Origin: Dyadobacter sp. MSC1_007
Lineage (GTDB): Bacteria > Bacteroidota > Bacteroidia > Cytophagales > Spirosomataceae
Direction of reading: 5' to 3'
NCBI RefSeq assembly: GCF_023667495.1
Contig: NZ_JAMOZL010000001.1
Span: 496,001-560,000, forward strand
DNA: 64,000 nt
Shown: positions 1 to 8,522 of the stretch, one piece after another
Position numbering within the stretch: the stretch's first letter is position 1
Layout of the letters: each line of letters begins with the position of its first letter
The notes under the pieces: model-generated
The model's database searches: none
Told to the model about the DNA's origin: nothing
What the model saw: the letters and a program-made list of their open reading frames with translations, nothing else
Program-made: the position numbers and the translations under genes

Positions 1-1417
1 GAAAGAACAGTACGGTGCCGTCGTCGATGAGATAGAGGAACAGAAAGCCGGTAATGACACCCAGGATTGTACCCCCGATGCGGTGGATATTGCGCTGCTT
101 GGTAATACTGAATGCTGGTTTGAGAATCACCGCGATGGTTAGCAGAATCCAATATCCATGTCCCAATTCAAAAAACAGCGACGCAGTGTACCCCGCAAGC
201 AATCCCAGCGTTACTCTCACCGCATGCCTGAAATGACTGGATTTTAAGGATAGGTTATCCAGCAGAATCCGCGGATGATAATCTTGTCTCGGTGTAAAAT
301 CATCTGCCTCCACTTCCAGTTTATAGTCTTTGCTGACGTCGGCCTCATACCGGGTTGCCCGGTGAAGCTTTTTAACACGTTCGGTAACATCTTGTAAACT
401 ATTCAAAATCTGGCGAAGCATGATGAAGTCCTCCATATTATCATGGTTCATCTTGTGCTCGCGCATACGCTCGAACGCGCGCTGGCACCGGTTGAATGCA
501 TCGTCGAGGTCGTGTTTGGGGTGCGACGCAAAACCGCTCTGGACGGCGAGTCCTATTTGTTGGATTTCGGCTGCCAGCCAGGTAATATAGGTCCCGAACA
601 GCCTGAGTACTTTGGTGTGGTCGAATGCGCGGTGGAGGTTGGAGTAGTTTTGCTGTGAATTCAATATCCGCTCGAACAGGTCGATGCTGTCGAGGAACAT
701 CAGCATTAGGATCCGGCTCTTGGTAGTGGATTCTGTTACGATCTCGCGCGTTTTAAAAAGTATTTCACGCAGATTTTCATGATTTTCCCTCAGGATAACC
801 TGCTGGTGGATCATCCGGTTGAAGAGTTCGTCATAATCGGGATTGGCAAAATAGTAATCTGCTTTGATGGAAAGTAGCTTCCCCAACTGCACAAAATTCT
901 CTCCGAGAAGCTGCTGAATGAGCTTGTAGGGGAGGAGTTTTTGCAAGACCATAAAAAGAAGAAAGTACCAGATCCCGCCAGCCGAAAATATCACAGCGGT
1001 CCTCAGTACCATGTCGCCACTCAGGTGGTCATCAATGTTAAATACAAAAACGAGCAGAGCGATAAGCCCTATGCTGTTTACACGATTTCCATAAACGCCG
1101 ACCAGCGAAAAAAACATCCCGAAAACAATGATTTCTATAAAAACCACGAAATGGATATGCCGCAAATAACCTGTAATGCACGCGACAAGAAAGCAGATAC
1201 CGATGGCCACCAGAAGAGAATTCCGTCTTCTGTGATACGGGCCCGGATTGTCGGTGCCACCAATCAAAAGTGTCCCCAGCGGAAATGCGATCATTTCGCT
1301 CAGAATGCCATAATGCTGGAAAATAAGGCTCGGGATGATCGTTCCCAGGGTTAAACGTACACCGGTCGACAGGTAATGGCTGGAAATAAACTTTTTAAAC
1401 TCGTCGAGGTAATTCAT
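1..1417 (-). CDS. FUSC/YccS-like inner-membrane protein (3' end outside window)
   Basis: The reading frame is open from an ATG at 1415-1417 to the window edge with no stop, so the C-terminus is missing. The first ~150 residues hold closely spaced hydrophobic helices, followed by a ~250-residue soluble segment rich in charged residues, and a second block of membrane helices begins close to the edge (LGLLAGYTASLFFELGHGYW). Helix block, cytoplasmic domain, helix block is the layout of the FUSC/YccS family, whose members are linked to efflux of aromatic or other small organic compounds. The substrate here is not known. It is divergent from the HPP gene across a gap of about 150 bp. Family call fairly sure, function not. 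Confidence 0.75.
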   Translation of the reverse strand, partial: MNYLDEFKKFISSHYLSTGVRLTLGTIIPSLIFQHYGILSEMIAFPLGTLLIGGTDNPGPYHRRRNSLLVAIGICFLVACITGYLRHIHFVVFIEIIVFGMFFSLVGVYGNRVNSIGLIALLVFVFNIDDHLSGDMVLRTAVIFSAGGIWYFLLFMVLQKLLPYKLIQQLLGENFVQLGKLLSIKADYYFANPDYDELFNRMIHQQVILRENHENLREILFKTREIVTESTTKSRILMLMFLDSIDLFERILNSQQNYSNLHRAFDHTKVLRLFGTYITWLAAEIQQIGLAVQSGFASHPKHDLDDAFNRCQRAFERMREHKMNHDNMEDFIMLRQILNSLQDVTERVKKLHRATRYEADVSKDYKLEVEADDFTPRQDYHPRILLDNLSLKSSHFRHAVRVTLGLLAGYTASLFFELGHGYWILLTIAVILKPAFSITKQRNIHRIGGTILGVITGFLFLYLIDDGTVLFF

Positions 1418-1564
1418 GGAAACGGATCATCGGTGTGCTGCTGCAATACTACTATTTTTAACGGCATCGGCAACAAAAGCCGTACCAAATTTTAGGTGCC
1501 CCGAACCATTCATGTCACGTAATAGTTCTATTTTTGGCATTGCATTCACCAATATATCCGGGTT

Positions 1565-2155
1565 TTGAGAAAAAGAATAAAGCGTAACGCGAGATTGGTC
1601 CGTTACGTAGTCTACAAAGAGACGCTCATTGACTTCAAAGACCACTTTTGGACCTTCCTGGGTTCATTTTTGGGCATAGGGCTGATCGGGTTACTGAATG
1701 ACCAGAAGTTTACCGATTCTGACCATCTTTTTCTGATAGGCTCGTTTGGCGCTTCCTCCGTGCTTATTTACGGGATTGTAAATAGTCCACTTGCTCAGCC
1801 CCGCAACCTCATCGGCGGACACGTGATCTGTGCGATCGTGGGGGTAACCGTTCATAAATTCATTCCTGACCACGCCTGGCTTTCTTCCGCATTTGCCGTT
1901 TCGGTCTCCATTGTGCTGATGCAAGTAACCAAAACATTGCACCCGCCGGGCGGCGCCACGGCGCTGATCGCCAATATTGGTTCTGAGAAAATTAAAAGTC
2001 TGGGCTATATGTATGTAATCAGTCCGGTATTAAGCGGTGTGATGATCTTGCTTTGCGTGGCTATTTTGGTTAACAGGTTCGCTGCCCACCGCAAATACCC
2101 GGCCAACAGGAACTGGTACAAGGTGTGGGAACGTAGGTACTTCACCCGTTACTGA
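1565..2155 (+). CDS. HPP family membrane protein
   Basis: 196 residues with four hydrophobic segments and the family signature HPPGGATAL at residues 126-134. HPP-domain proteins are small four-helix integral membrane proteins; plant and cyanobacterial relatives have been connected to nitrite transport, but the role in Bacteroidota is not established. The start is a TTG: the frame has no ATG between the upstream stop and the first membrane helix, and the conserved basic N-terminus (RKRIKRNARLVRYVVYKE) directly follows this TTG. It ends 87 bp before the convergent ferritin gene, with a shared hairpin terminator between them. Confidence 0.8.
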   Translation: MRKRIKRNARLVRYVVYKETLIDFKDHFWTFLGSFLGIGLIGLLNDQKFTDSDHLFLIGSFGASSVLIYGIVNSPLAQPRNLIGGHVICAIVGVTVHKFIPDHAWLSSAFAVSVSIVLMQVTKTLHPPGGATALIANIGSEKIKSLGYMYVISPVLSGVMILLCVAILVNRFAAHRKYPANRNWYKVWERRYFTRY

Positions 2156-2187
2156 GATCATTTTCTTTTCTGAATTCGTGTATAGTA

Positions 2188-2216
2188 AAATAGCTGCCCC
2201 CTAAGAGCAGCTATTT
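2188..2216. terminator. Bidirectional terminator between HPP gene and ferritin
   Basis: A 10-bp perfect stem (AAATAGCTGC / GCAGCTATTT) with a 9-nt loop lies between two convergent genes. A/T runs on both outer sides let it serve either strand. Confidence 0.7.
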
Positions 2217-2241
2217 ACATTTATCGGGTTTGATTATATTT

Positions 2242-2766
2242 CTATTCGTCAGAACCAATTTTGCCAATCGCTTTGTCGATCACATAGTGGCCGGTACCTT
2301 CTTCACCGATCACGTCAAACAGTTCGATGGCGCGGCGTGCGTTGTCTTCTTCTTCGATTTGCTCGTTCACAAACCATTGCAGGAAGTTTTCAGTCGCATA
2401 GTCCTCTTCTTTACGGCTTTGTGTTACGATTCGGTTGATGGATTGCGTAACAGCGATTTCACTCTGAAGTGCAGCTTCAAAAACGCTTTTGAAAGTAGGG
2501 AACTCCTGTTTCACGGCCATTACTTCCGGTGAAATGGCGGTTCCGCCTACTGTCATGATATAGTTGAAGATTTTCAGCATGTGACCGCGTTCTTCGTCAG
2601 ACTGTTTGAGGAAATACTTGGCACTGTGCTTGAAACCGTTACGGTCGCACCATGATGCCATCGCCAGGTATTTGGATGAAGCTTCCGCTTCCATTTTAAC
2701 CTGATTGTTCAAAAGTATCTCTATTTCCTCTTTGAGGGAAGTCCGTTGTCTTAATAAATCTCTCAT
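2242..2766 (-). CDS. ftnA: Ferritin (bacterial non-haem)
   Basis: 174 residues, the usual length for a bacterial ferritin that oxidises Fe(II) and stores it in a 24-subunit shell. Ferroxidase-type residues are visible: E26 in the EAEAS stretch of helix A, and the ExxH pair E59/H62 (DEERGH) of helix B, followed by further acidic residues in helix C (ALQSEIAV) and a Q/E-rich stretch in helix D. No haem-ligand methionine typical of bacterioferritin stands out. It is a single gene with its own predicted promoter upstream and a hairpin downstream. Ferritin assignment is confident; the exact gene symbol is by family. Confidence 0.92.
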   Translation of the reverse strand: MRDLLRQRTSLKEEIEILLNNQVKMEAEASSKYLAMASWCDRNGFKHSAKYFLKQSDEERGHMLKIFNYIMTVGGTAISPEVMAVKQEFPTFKSVFEAALQSEIAVTQSINRIVTQSRKEEDYATENFLQWFVNEQIEEEDNARRAIELFDVIGEEGTGHYVIDKAIGKIGSDE

Positions 2767-2800
2767 GGTATTTGCTGTTAATTACGTGTCTTAGTAAGTG

Positions 2801-2831
2801 CAAATATCATGCGAAAGTTCAGCATTCCAAA
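2801..2831 (-). promoter_or_regulatory. Predicted ferritin promoter (Bacteroidota type)
   Basis: On the minus strand, TTTG (2828-2831) is followed after 19 nt by GATATTTG (2801-2808), one mismatch from the TAnnTTTG consensus of the Bacteroidota primary sigma factor. It lies about 35 nt before the ferritin ATG. Confidence 0.45.
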
Positions 2832-2878
2832 CGGTTTTTGAAATTTGGAACTGGTCTAATGTAGTCTGAATGAGTAAT

Positions 2879-3277
2879 TTAGACTAATTCTTGTTCCGAA
2901 TAAAGAAGTTGGTGCAGAAGCGAATTCAACTCGATCGCGAAGTGCGTACCGTTTACAAGTTCCCGTAACTGGATTACTTCGCAAAGTGTCATTTTGTGGT
3001 AAATGTTGAGTTGCGGCGCCTCAACGAACTCATAGTCAGATTCGTCCGAGAGATCGAATATTCTACTATGGATGTCAATGTTGTTGATAAACCTGCGGAA
3101 AATCAGGAAATCCTGAATTTTGAATGAAGCCTGAATTTCTCCGAAATGGAGGACGATTCTTGAAGTTAAATCACACTGTACGCTATGACCTTTGGCGGTA
3201 CTGAACAATTCATTCGGGGTATTCACTGACGGCAAAGAATTTGAATCGTGGAAATTGTTACACAAAGATAAATCCAA
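2879..3277 (-). CDS. Hypothetical protein
   Basis: 132 residues with no signal peptide or membrane segment. I do not recognise a named domain. The sequence is mostly short beta-strand-like and helix-like stretches (QCDLTSRIVLHFGEIQASF, then LCEVIQLRELVNGTHFAIEL), as in small intracellular regulators or adaptor proteins of Bacteroidota. It lies upstream of ferritin in the same direction with 112 bp between them; because ferritin seems to have its own promoter, co-transcription is uncertain. A shorter start (V17 onward) is possible because the first 15 residues look unlike the rest. Confidence 0.55.
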   Translation of the reverse strand: MDLSLCNNFHDSNSLPSVNTPNELFSTAKGHSVQCDLTSRIVLHFGEIQASFKIQDFLIFRRFINNIDIHSRIFDLSDESDYEFVEAPQLNIYHKMTLCEVIQLRELVNGTHFAIELNSLLHQLLYSEQELV

Positions 3278-3311
3278 ACTTCATCCGAAGCAAGTTTATT
3301 TGTAAGCAATC

Positions 3312-3361
3312 TAATTAAATCAATTGCCGCCGGTTTAAACCGGCGGCAATTGATTTAATTA
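3312..3361. terminator. 50-bp perfect palindrome at the glnS stop; probable bidirectional terminator
   Basis: Positions 3312-3336 are the exact reverse complement of 3337-3361, with no spacer, centred on GTTTAAAC. The GC-rich core (GCCGCCGG/CCGGCGGC) is flanked by AT-rich arms, so transcripts from either strand fold into a strong hairpin followed by a U-rich stretch. The last three bases are the glnS stop codon. Confidence 0.7.
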
Positions 3362-5029
3362 ATTCCCTGCTTTGGTCCAGGTATCACGCAAGGTTACCGT
3401 TCTATTAAACACAAGGCGCTCTGGTTTGCTGTCGGGGTCTTTGGCGAAGTAGCCTTTCCGAAGAAACTGAAACGATTCACCTTCCTGCGCTTCCAGCAAT
3501 GCGGGCTCGGCATAACCGGTGATAATCTCCAAAGATTGAGGATTGAGATAATCTTTGAAATCACCTTCCTCCGATGATGCATCTTCCACTGAAAACAGGC
3601 GGTCGTAAAGACGTACTTCTACTTCCAGTGCATGCACGGCGGAAACCCAATGCAATGTTCCTTTTACATTAATACCGGTGGTATCCTGACCGCTTTTGCT
3701 GTTCTCAATGTAGGAGCAGCGCACTTCGGTAATTTCGCCGTTTTCATTTTTGACAAAATCGTCGCACTGAATAATGTATGCGCCTTTTAAACGGACCATC
3801 TTACCGGGTGCAAGCCTGAAATATTTTTTAGTAGGAACTTCCAAAAAGTCCTCCTTTTCAATCAGAATCTCTCTCGTAAACGGAATTTCACGCATTCCGG
3901 CAGCGATATCCTCCGGGTTATTTTCGCTATGGCACATTTCGGTAACGCCTTCCGGGAAGTTCGTGATCACGACTTTCAATGGATCGAGGACTACCATTCT
4001 TCTCAGCGCCTTTTTGTTAAGATCTTCGCGGACACAGAATTCCAGAAGGCCCACATCGATCATATTCTCGCGCTTGGCGATACCGATCCGCTCGCAGAAA
4101 TCACGGATACTTTCAGGGGTGTAGCCACGTCTCCGTAAGCCGCTGAGCGTTGGCATACGCGGATCATCCCAGCCATTTACGTGCCCTTCCTGAACAAGTT
4201 GCAGCAACTTGCGCTTGCTGGTGACAGTGTAATTCACGTTGCGGCGCGCAAACTCATATTGATGGGAGGGATAAATACCCAGTTTTTCAATCAGCCAGTC
4301 GTAGAGCTCCCGGTGCGGCGCGAATTCAAGCGTGCATATCGAATGTGTTACGGTCTCAATGGCATCGCTTTGCCCGTGGGCGAAATCATACATCGGGTAA
4401 ATGCACCATTTATTGCCGGTGCGATGGTGGTGCGCATGCTTGATCCGGTATAAGATCGGGTCGCGCATGAGCATATTGATATGCGCCATATCGATTTTTG
4501 CGCGCAGTGTGCGGCTGCCATCGGGAAAGTCGCCGTTTTTCATTTGTTCGAAAAGTGCAAGATTCTCCTCCACAGTCCGGTTGCGGTAAGGGCTGTCCTT
4601 TCCTGGCTCGGTAGGGGTACCTTTTAATGCGGCTATTTCTTCGGAAGTAGAGTCATCCACGTACGCTAATCCAGCCTTGATCAGTTGGATCGCGTAGCCA
4701 TAAAGTGTATCAAAGTAGTCCGAAGCATAATGTTCGTTCTCCCACTCAAAACCCAGCCAGCGGATATCATTCTTGATATTTTCGACATATTCGGTGTCCT
4801 CCGTGACGGGATTAGTGTCGTCAAATCGCAGATTGGTATAACCCGGAAATTTCTTGGTCAATCCGAAATTCAGACAGATACTGGTAGCATGTCCGATATG
4901 CAGATAGCCATTTGGTTCCGGTGGAAAGCGTGTAATTATCTGAGTATATTTTCCTGATTGCAGGTCAGCATCAATAATTTCCTCAATAAAATTCAGGCTT
5001 TTCTCTTCTTTTTTCTCTTCCGTAATCAT
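3359..5029 (-). CDS. glnS: Glutaminyl-tRNA synthetase
   Basis: Charges tRNA-Gln with glutamine in the cytoplasm. The HIGH motif is at residues 44-47 within PPEPNGYLHIGHA, and a KMSKS-like loop (VTSKRKL) sits before the anticodon-binding beta-barrels, as in class Ic enzymes. A longer frame reaches 5320, but the first 97 codons overlap truA and do not resemble the family; the ATG at 5029 gives 556 residues, the normal GlnRS length, beginning MITEEKKEEKSLNF. It is divergent from truA. The presence of GlnRS means this organism charges tRNA-Gln directly. Confidence 0.97.
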   Translation of the reverse strand: MITEEKKEEKSLNFIEEIIDADLQSGKYTQIITRFPPEPNGYLHIGHATSICLNFGLTKKFPGYTNLRFDDTNPVTEDTEYVENIKNDIRWLGFEWENEHYASDYFDTLYGYAIQLIKAGLAYVDDSTSEEIAALKGTPTEPGKDSPYRNRTVEENLALFEQMKNGDFPDGSRTLRAKIDMAHINMLMRDPILYRIKHAHHHRTGNKWCIYPMYDFAHGQSDAIETVTHSICTLEFAPHRELYDWLIEKLGIYPSHQYEFARRNVNYTVTSKRKLLQLVQEGHVNGWDDPRMPTLSGLRRRGYTPESIRDFCERIGIAKRENMIDVGLLEFCVREDLNKKALRRMVVLDPLKVVITNFPEGVTEMCHSENNPEDIAAGMREIPFTREILIEKEDFLEVPTKKYFRLAPGKMVRLKGAYIIQCDDFVKNENGEITEVRCSYIENSKSGQDTTGINVKGTLHWVSAVHALEVEVRLYDRLFSVEDASSEEGDFKDYLNPQSLEIITGYAEPALLEAQEGESFQFLRKGYFAKDPDSKPERLVFNRTVTLRDTWTKAGN

Positions 5030-5053
5030 ACTAAAATGAAATTTTCCAACTTT

Positions 5054-5086
5054 CAAAGTTAACCTTCTTCCACCAATTTCCGCAAT
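5054..5086 (-). promoter_or_regulatory. Predicted glnS promoter
   Basis: On the minus strand a perfect TAACTTTG (-7 type, 5054-5061) is preceded after 21 nt by ATTG (5083-5086). The distance to the glnS ATG is 24 nt, which also supports the short glnS start. Confidence 0.5.
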
Positions 5087-5134
5087 CGGCGATTGTAAAT
5101 CGTAAATCTGTCGCGTTTCCCTTATTTTTGCGCT

Positions 5135-5890
5135 ATGCGCTATTTTCTGGAATTCTGCTACCGGGGTACCGCCTATAATGGGTGGCAAAAACAAAACAAT
5201 GCATTGGGCGTCCAGCAAGTCCTGGAAGAAGCCCTCGCGAAAATTCTGAGAATGCCTGTTGAAATGACAGGCAGCAGCCGCACCGATGCCGGTGTTCATG
5301 CAGAACAACAATTTGCGCATTTTGATTTACCTTCCGCGCTTCCCGATCCCGATTTGGTGACCTATAAGTTGAATGGGCTGATCCCGGCGGACATCGCTGT
5401 ATTGCGAATACTACCTGTTCCCGACGATGTGAATTCCCGTTTCGCGGCGACACACCGTAAATATGAATATCGGATTACCAAGAGAAAGAACCCTTTCCTG
5501 ACCGGCCTTGCCTATAAGTTGACATCTGACCTCGACATTCCACGAATGAACAAGGCAGCAGCACTTTTACTCGTTCACAACGACTTCGAAAGCTTCTCGA
5601 AAATCCACACCAATGTAAATAACTTCCGATGCACCATTACCGAGGCTGTCTGGGTGGAAACACCGGATATGTTGGTGTTCCACGTTAAGGCCAATCGGTT
5701 TCTGAGAGGCATGGTGCGTGCGTTGGTGGGTACGTTGCTGGAAGTAGGGAAAGGCAAGAAGACTGTCAGCGATTTTGAGCAAGTTATCCTCTCACGGGAC
5801 AGAAAAAATGCCGGTGCACAAGCTCCGGCAGAAGGTTTATTCCTGGTAGAAGTAGGCTATCCCGAATCGCTGGTGCCTCCAAACCGGTAA
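5135..5890 (+). CDS. truA: tRNA pseudouridine(38-40) synthase
   Basis: 251 residues. Converts uridines 38-40 in the anticodon arm of tRNAs to pseudouridine. The catalytic motif SSRTDAGVHA carries the nucleophilic aspartate D51, and the N-terminus (RYFLEFCYRGTAYNGWQ) and the RFLRGMVRALVGTLLEVG segment are typical of TruA. A TATTTTTG box at 5123-5130 is only four bases before the ATG, so transcription may start very close to the start codon, although a matching -33 box is not clear. It ends 8 bp before the convergent aldehyde dehydrogenase stop. Confidence 0.96.
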   Translation: MRYFLEFCYRGTAYNGWQKQNNALGVQQVLEEALAKILRMPVEMTGSSRTDAGVHAEQQFAHFDLPSALPDPDLVTYKLNGLIPADIAVLRILPVPDDVNSRFAATHRKYEYRITKRKNPFLTGLAYKLTSDLDIPRMNKAAALLLVHNDFESFSKIHTNVNNFRCTITEAVWVETPDMLVFHVKANRFLRGMVRALVGTLLEVGKGKKTVSDFEQVILSRDRKNAGAQAPAEGLFLVEVGYPESLVPPNR

Positions 5891-5898
5891 TCAGTTTT

Positions 5899-7491
5899 TC
5901 AAATCTTATCTTTGGTCTGAACATTATTGACCAACCTGAATATGCCTAATGGATTCGCATTTTTCAGTTCGTCGGGCAGGAGCGCGTCCGGCCAGTTCTG
6001 GTAGGATTGCGGCCTGACGAACCTCAGGATCGAATGTCTTCCGACAGATGTGAATTTAGGATCGGCAGTAGCAGGGAATGGGCCGCCGTGGTGAATAGAA
6101 GGACAAACTTCGACACCGGTAGGGACGCCGTTCATGATAAATCGCCCAGATATGCGGGCAAGCCGCCTTACAATCTTTGGGTAAGCCGATATTTCCGCTT
6201 CTTCCGCGATCAATGTGGCAGTAAGTTGTCCTGGTAAATGCGATACAGCCTCATAAAGTTCATCGGTATTCTCACAAACGATCAACAGTGAAAAAGGGCC
6301 GAACACTTCTTCATGTAGTTTTGGATTGGCAATAAATGCTTTTCCAGAAACAACGGCAATCGATGCTTCCGCTTCATTTTGAGCACCTTTATGGATTTTC
6401 GAGATGGCCAGCGGAGATACCTCCGGCTGTTCTAGCGCTTCCTGACGAAGTTTGTAGTAATTTTTGCAAATACCTGCGGTAAGCATTGTTGCCGCGGGAG
6501 TTTGCAGGATTTCTTGTTGGTAGGATTGCTGAAATGCGTCCAGGCCTTCGGATTCTGTTGTAAAAACAAGCCCCGGATTCGTGCAAAACTGTCCTGCACC
6601 CAAACTTACCGACGATGCCAGCGTTTTGCCCAGCTCAGCAGCGTTGTTTTTAAGATATTCGGGTAAAATAATGATCGGGTTAACGCTTCCCATCTCGGCA
6701 TATACCGGAATAGGCTCCTCACGCTCCTGTGCAAGCCGGAATAACGCCATACCGCCTTTGTACGAGCCCGTAAACCCAACTGCTTTCGCCGCCGGATGCT
6801 TCACTAATGCAGTTCCGACTTCAAATCCATCATCATAAAGCATTGAAAAAGTCCCTTCCGGCATATTCGTGCGTTGTGCAGCACGTACGATCGCCTGTGC
6901 GGTCAGGTCGCTTACGCCGGGGTGCGCGGGGTGAGCTTTTACGATAACCGGGTTGCCCGCCGCCAATGCAGGCCCGGTGTCCACGCCTGCAACTGAGTAG
7001 GCAAAAGGAAAGTTACTGGAACCAAATACGATCACCGGACCGATCGGCACCAGCATTTTACGAATATCAGGTTTTGGAAGTGGAGACCTGTCGGGTTGTG
7101 CCGTATCAATGGATGCTTCCACCCATGAGCCTTCACGGAGCAGTTCCGCAAACTGGGTAAGCTGGTTAATGGTCCTGGCACGCTCACCTTGTAACCGGGC
7201 AATGGGCAGGCCTGTTTCTAAACGTGCTCTTTCCAAAAGCTCGTCGCCAGCATTCAAAATCTCCTCAGTAATCGCAATCAGAAAATCCGCACGTTTCGCA
7301 GCGGGAATAGCCGAATAGCTGTCAAATGCGTTATTGGCCAGTTCCATTGTACGGTTAACCTCCTCGCTACTGGCACAATGGAAGCTTTCGGGTAGGAAAG
7401 TATCCGTTTCAGGGGCATATGCCTTGAAATCGCGGCTACCGCTCGACGAAAGTGTATAGCCGATGTAGTTTTTGCCTTGTATGGTTGACAT
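5899..7491 (-). CDS. Aldehyde dehydrogenase, 2,5-dioxovalerate (ketoglutarate semialdehyde) type
   Basis: 530 residues, NAD(P)+-dependent ALDH fold. The catalytic cysteine is C303 in AGQFCTNPG and the general base is E266 in YAEMGSVNP. The FCTNPG motif, the N-terminal extension and the total length resemble type III alpha-ketoglutarate semialdehyde dehydrogenases, which finish the non-phosphorylating oxidation of pentoses, sugar acids or hydroxyproline to 2-oxoglutarate. No sugar-acid dehydratase is beside it, so the substrate is inferred from the family only. It begins 14 bp after the moxR stop and is probably the last gene of the leftward unit beginning at 12.3 kb. Confidence 0.85.
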   Translation of the reverse strand: MSTIQGKNYIGYTLSSSGSRDFKAYAPETDTFLPESFHCASSEEVNRTMELANNAFDSYSAIPAAKRADFLIAITEEILNAGDELLERARLETGLPIARLQGERARTINQLTQFAELLREGSWVEASIDTAQPDRSPLPKPDIRKMLVPIGPVIVFGSSNFPFAYSVAGVDTGPALAAGNPVIVKAHPAHPGVSDLTAQAIVRAAQRTNMPEGTFSMLYDDGFEVGTALVKHPAAKAVGFTGSYKGGMALFRLAQEREEPIPVYAEMGSVNPIIILPEYLKNNAAELGKTLASSVSLGAGQFCTNPGLVFTTESEGLDAFQQSYQQEILQTPAATMLTAGICKNYYKLRQEALEQPEVSPLAISKIHKGAQNEAEASIAVVSGKAFIANPKLHEEVFGPFSLLIVCENTDELYEAVSHLPGQLTATLIAEEAEISAYPKIVRRLARISGRFIMNGVPTGVEVCPSIHHGGPFPATADPKFTSVGRHSILRFVRPQSYQNWPDALLPDELKNANPLGIFRLVNNVQTKDKI

Positions 7492-7505
7492 GGGATTGTC
7501 CTATT

Positions 7506-8468
7506 TCAGACCAGTCTTGCGATGATATCGTCGACCGAAATGCCTTCGGCTTCCGCTTTGAAGTTCCGTATAATCCGGTGCCGGAGTACAGGCAGGGCAA
7601 CGGCTTTTACATCTTCAATATCGGGAGAATATTTCCCTGAAAGCAATGCGTTGCATTTGGCAGCTAGGATAAGCGCCTGTGACGCTCGCGGCCCAGCGCC
7701 CCATTCCAAGTAATCGTTGGTGTCTTTTACAGCCAGACCAGCCGAAGGCCTGGTTTTATGCACAAGTTTTACGGCATATTCTATCACATGGTCCGTAACC
7801 GGAACGCGACGCACGAGGTGCTGGAAATCCATGATTTCCTCCGCCGTAACCACTTTTTTGACCTCATATCGAAGGTCGTTGGTGGTGTTTTTTACAATAT
7901 TGACTTCTTCCGCATACGAAGGATAGTCGAGCTGGATCATAAACATAAACCGGTCGAGCTGGGCTTCGGGAAGGGGATAGGTACCTTCCTGCTCGATGGG
8001 GTTTTGCGTAGCTAACACAAAAAATGGCCTGTCGAGTGAATGCTTGGCACCTGCGATGGTTACAGAATACTCCTGCATAGCTTCAAGAAGAGCCGATTGC
8101 GTTTTTGGAGGCGTCCGGTTGATCTCATCGGCCAGGATGATATTTGCAAAAACCGGGCCTTTGATAAATTTGAAATTCCTATTCTGGTCGAGCGTCTCGG
8201 ATCCCAGAATATCCGAAGGCATCAGGTCGGGCGTAAACTGTATCCGGTTGAAATTAAGGTCGAGCGAAGAGGCGATGGTTTGGATCAGGAGTGTCTTGGC
8301 GAGCCCCGGAACACCTACCAACAGGCAATGTCCCTGGCAGAATATGGCGGTAAGCAACCTTTTAACAACTTCATCCTGTCCGATAATCACATTCCCGATT
8401 TCACTCCGGATTTTCTCATAAGCTACTTTCATAGCTTCGGCAGCTTCTACGTCCGATGAATACTTCAC
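7506..8468 (-). CDS. MoxR-type AAA+ ATPase
   Basis: 320 residues. Walker A is GVPGLAKT (residues 52-59), Walker B is in NIILADEINR, and the sensor-1 region reads VLATQNPIEQEGTYPLPEAQLDRF, a hallmark of MoxR ATPases. MoxR proteins act as chaperone-like ATPases that mature metalloenzymes or surface complexes, usually with a von Willebrand factor A-domain partner; none is seen in this window. It is cotranscribed with the SurA-like gene (54 bp upstream), which suggests a role in envelope protein quality control. Confidence 0.93.
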   Translation of the reverse strand: MKYSSDVEAAEAMKVAYEKIRSEIGNVIIGQDEVVKRLLTAIFCQGHCLLVGVPGLAKTLLIQTIASSLDLNFNRIQFTPDLMPSDILGSETLDQNRNFKFIKGPVFANIILADEINRTPPKTQSALLEAMQEYSVTIAGAKHSLDRPFFVLATQNPIEQEGTYPLPEAQLDRFMFMIQLDYPSYAEEVNIVKNTTNDLRYEVKKVVTAEEIMDFQHLVRRVPVTDHVIEYAVKLVHKTRPSAGLAVKDTNDYLEWGAGPRASQALILAAKCNALLSGKYSPDIEDVKAVALPVLRHRIIRNFKAEAEGISVDDIIARLV

Positions 8469-8522
8469 GTTATGTTAGATTAAATTTCAAACTCGTTTAA
8501 ACTAATGCTACCGCTGCCTTCG

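Noticed and set aside
1427..1645. 72-residue leftward frame in the gap before the HPP gene
   Set aside because: It overlaps the HPP coding start, shows no domain or signal, and the HPP N-terminus matches its family; most likely chance.
5030..5320. N-terminal extension of glnS
   Set aside because: Would overlap truA, precedes the family start, and lies over the predicted glnS promoter.
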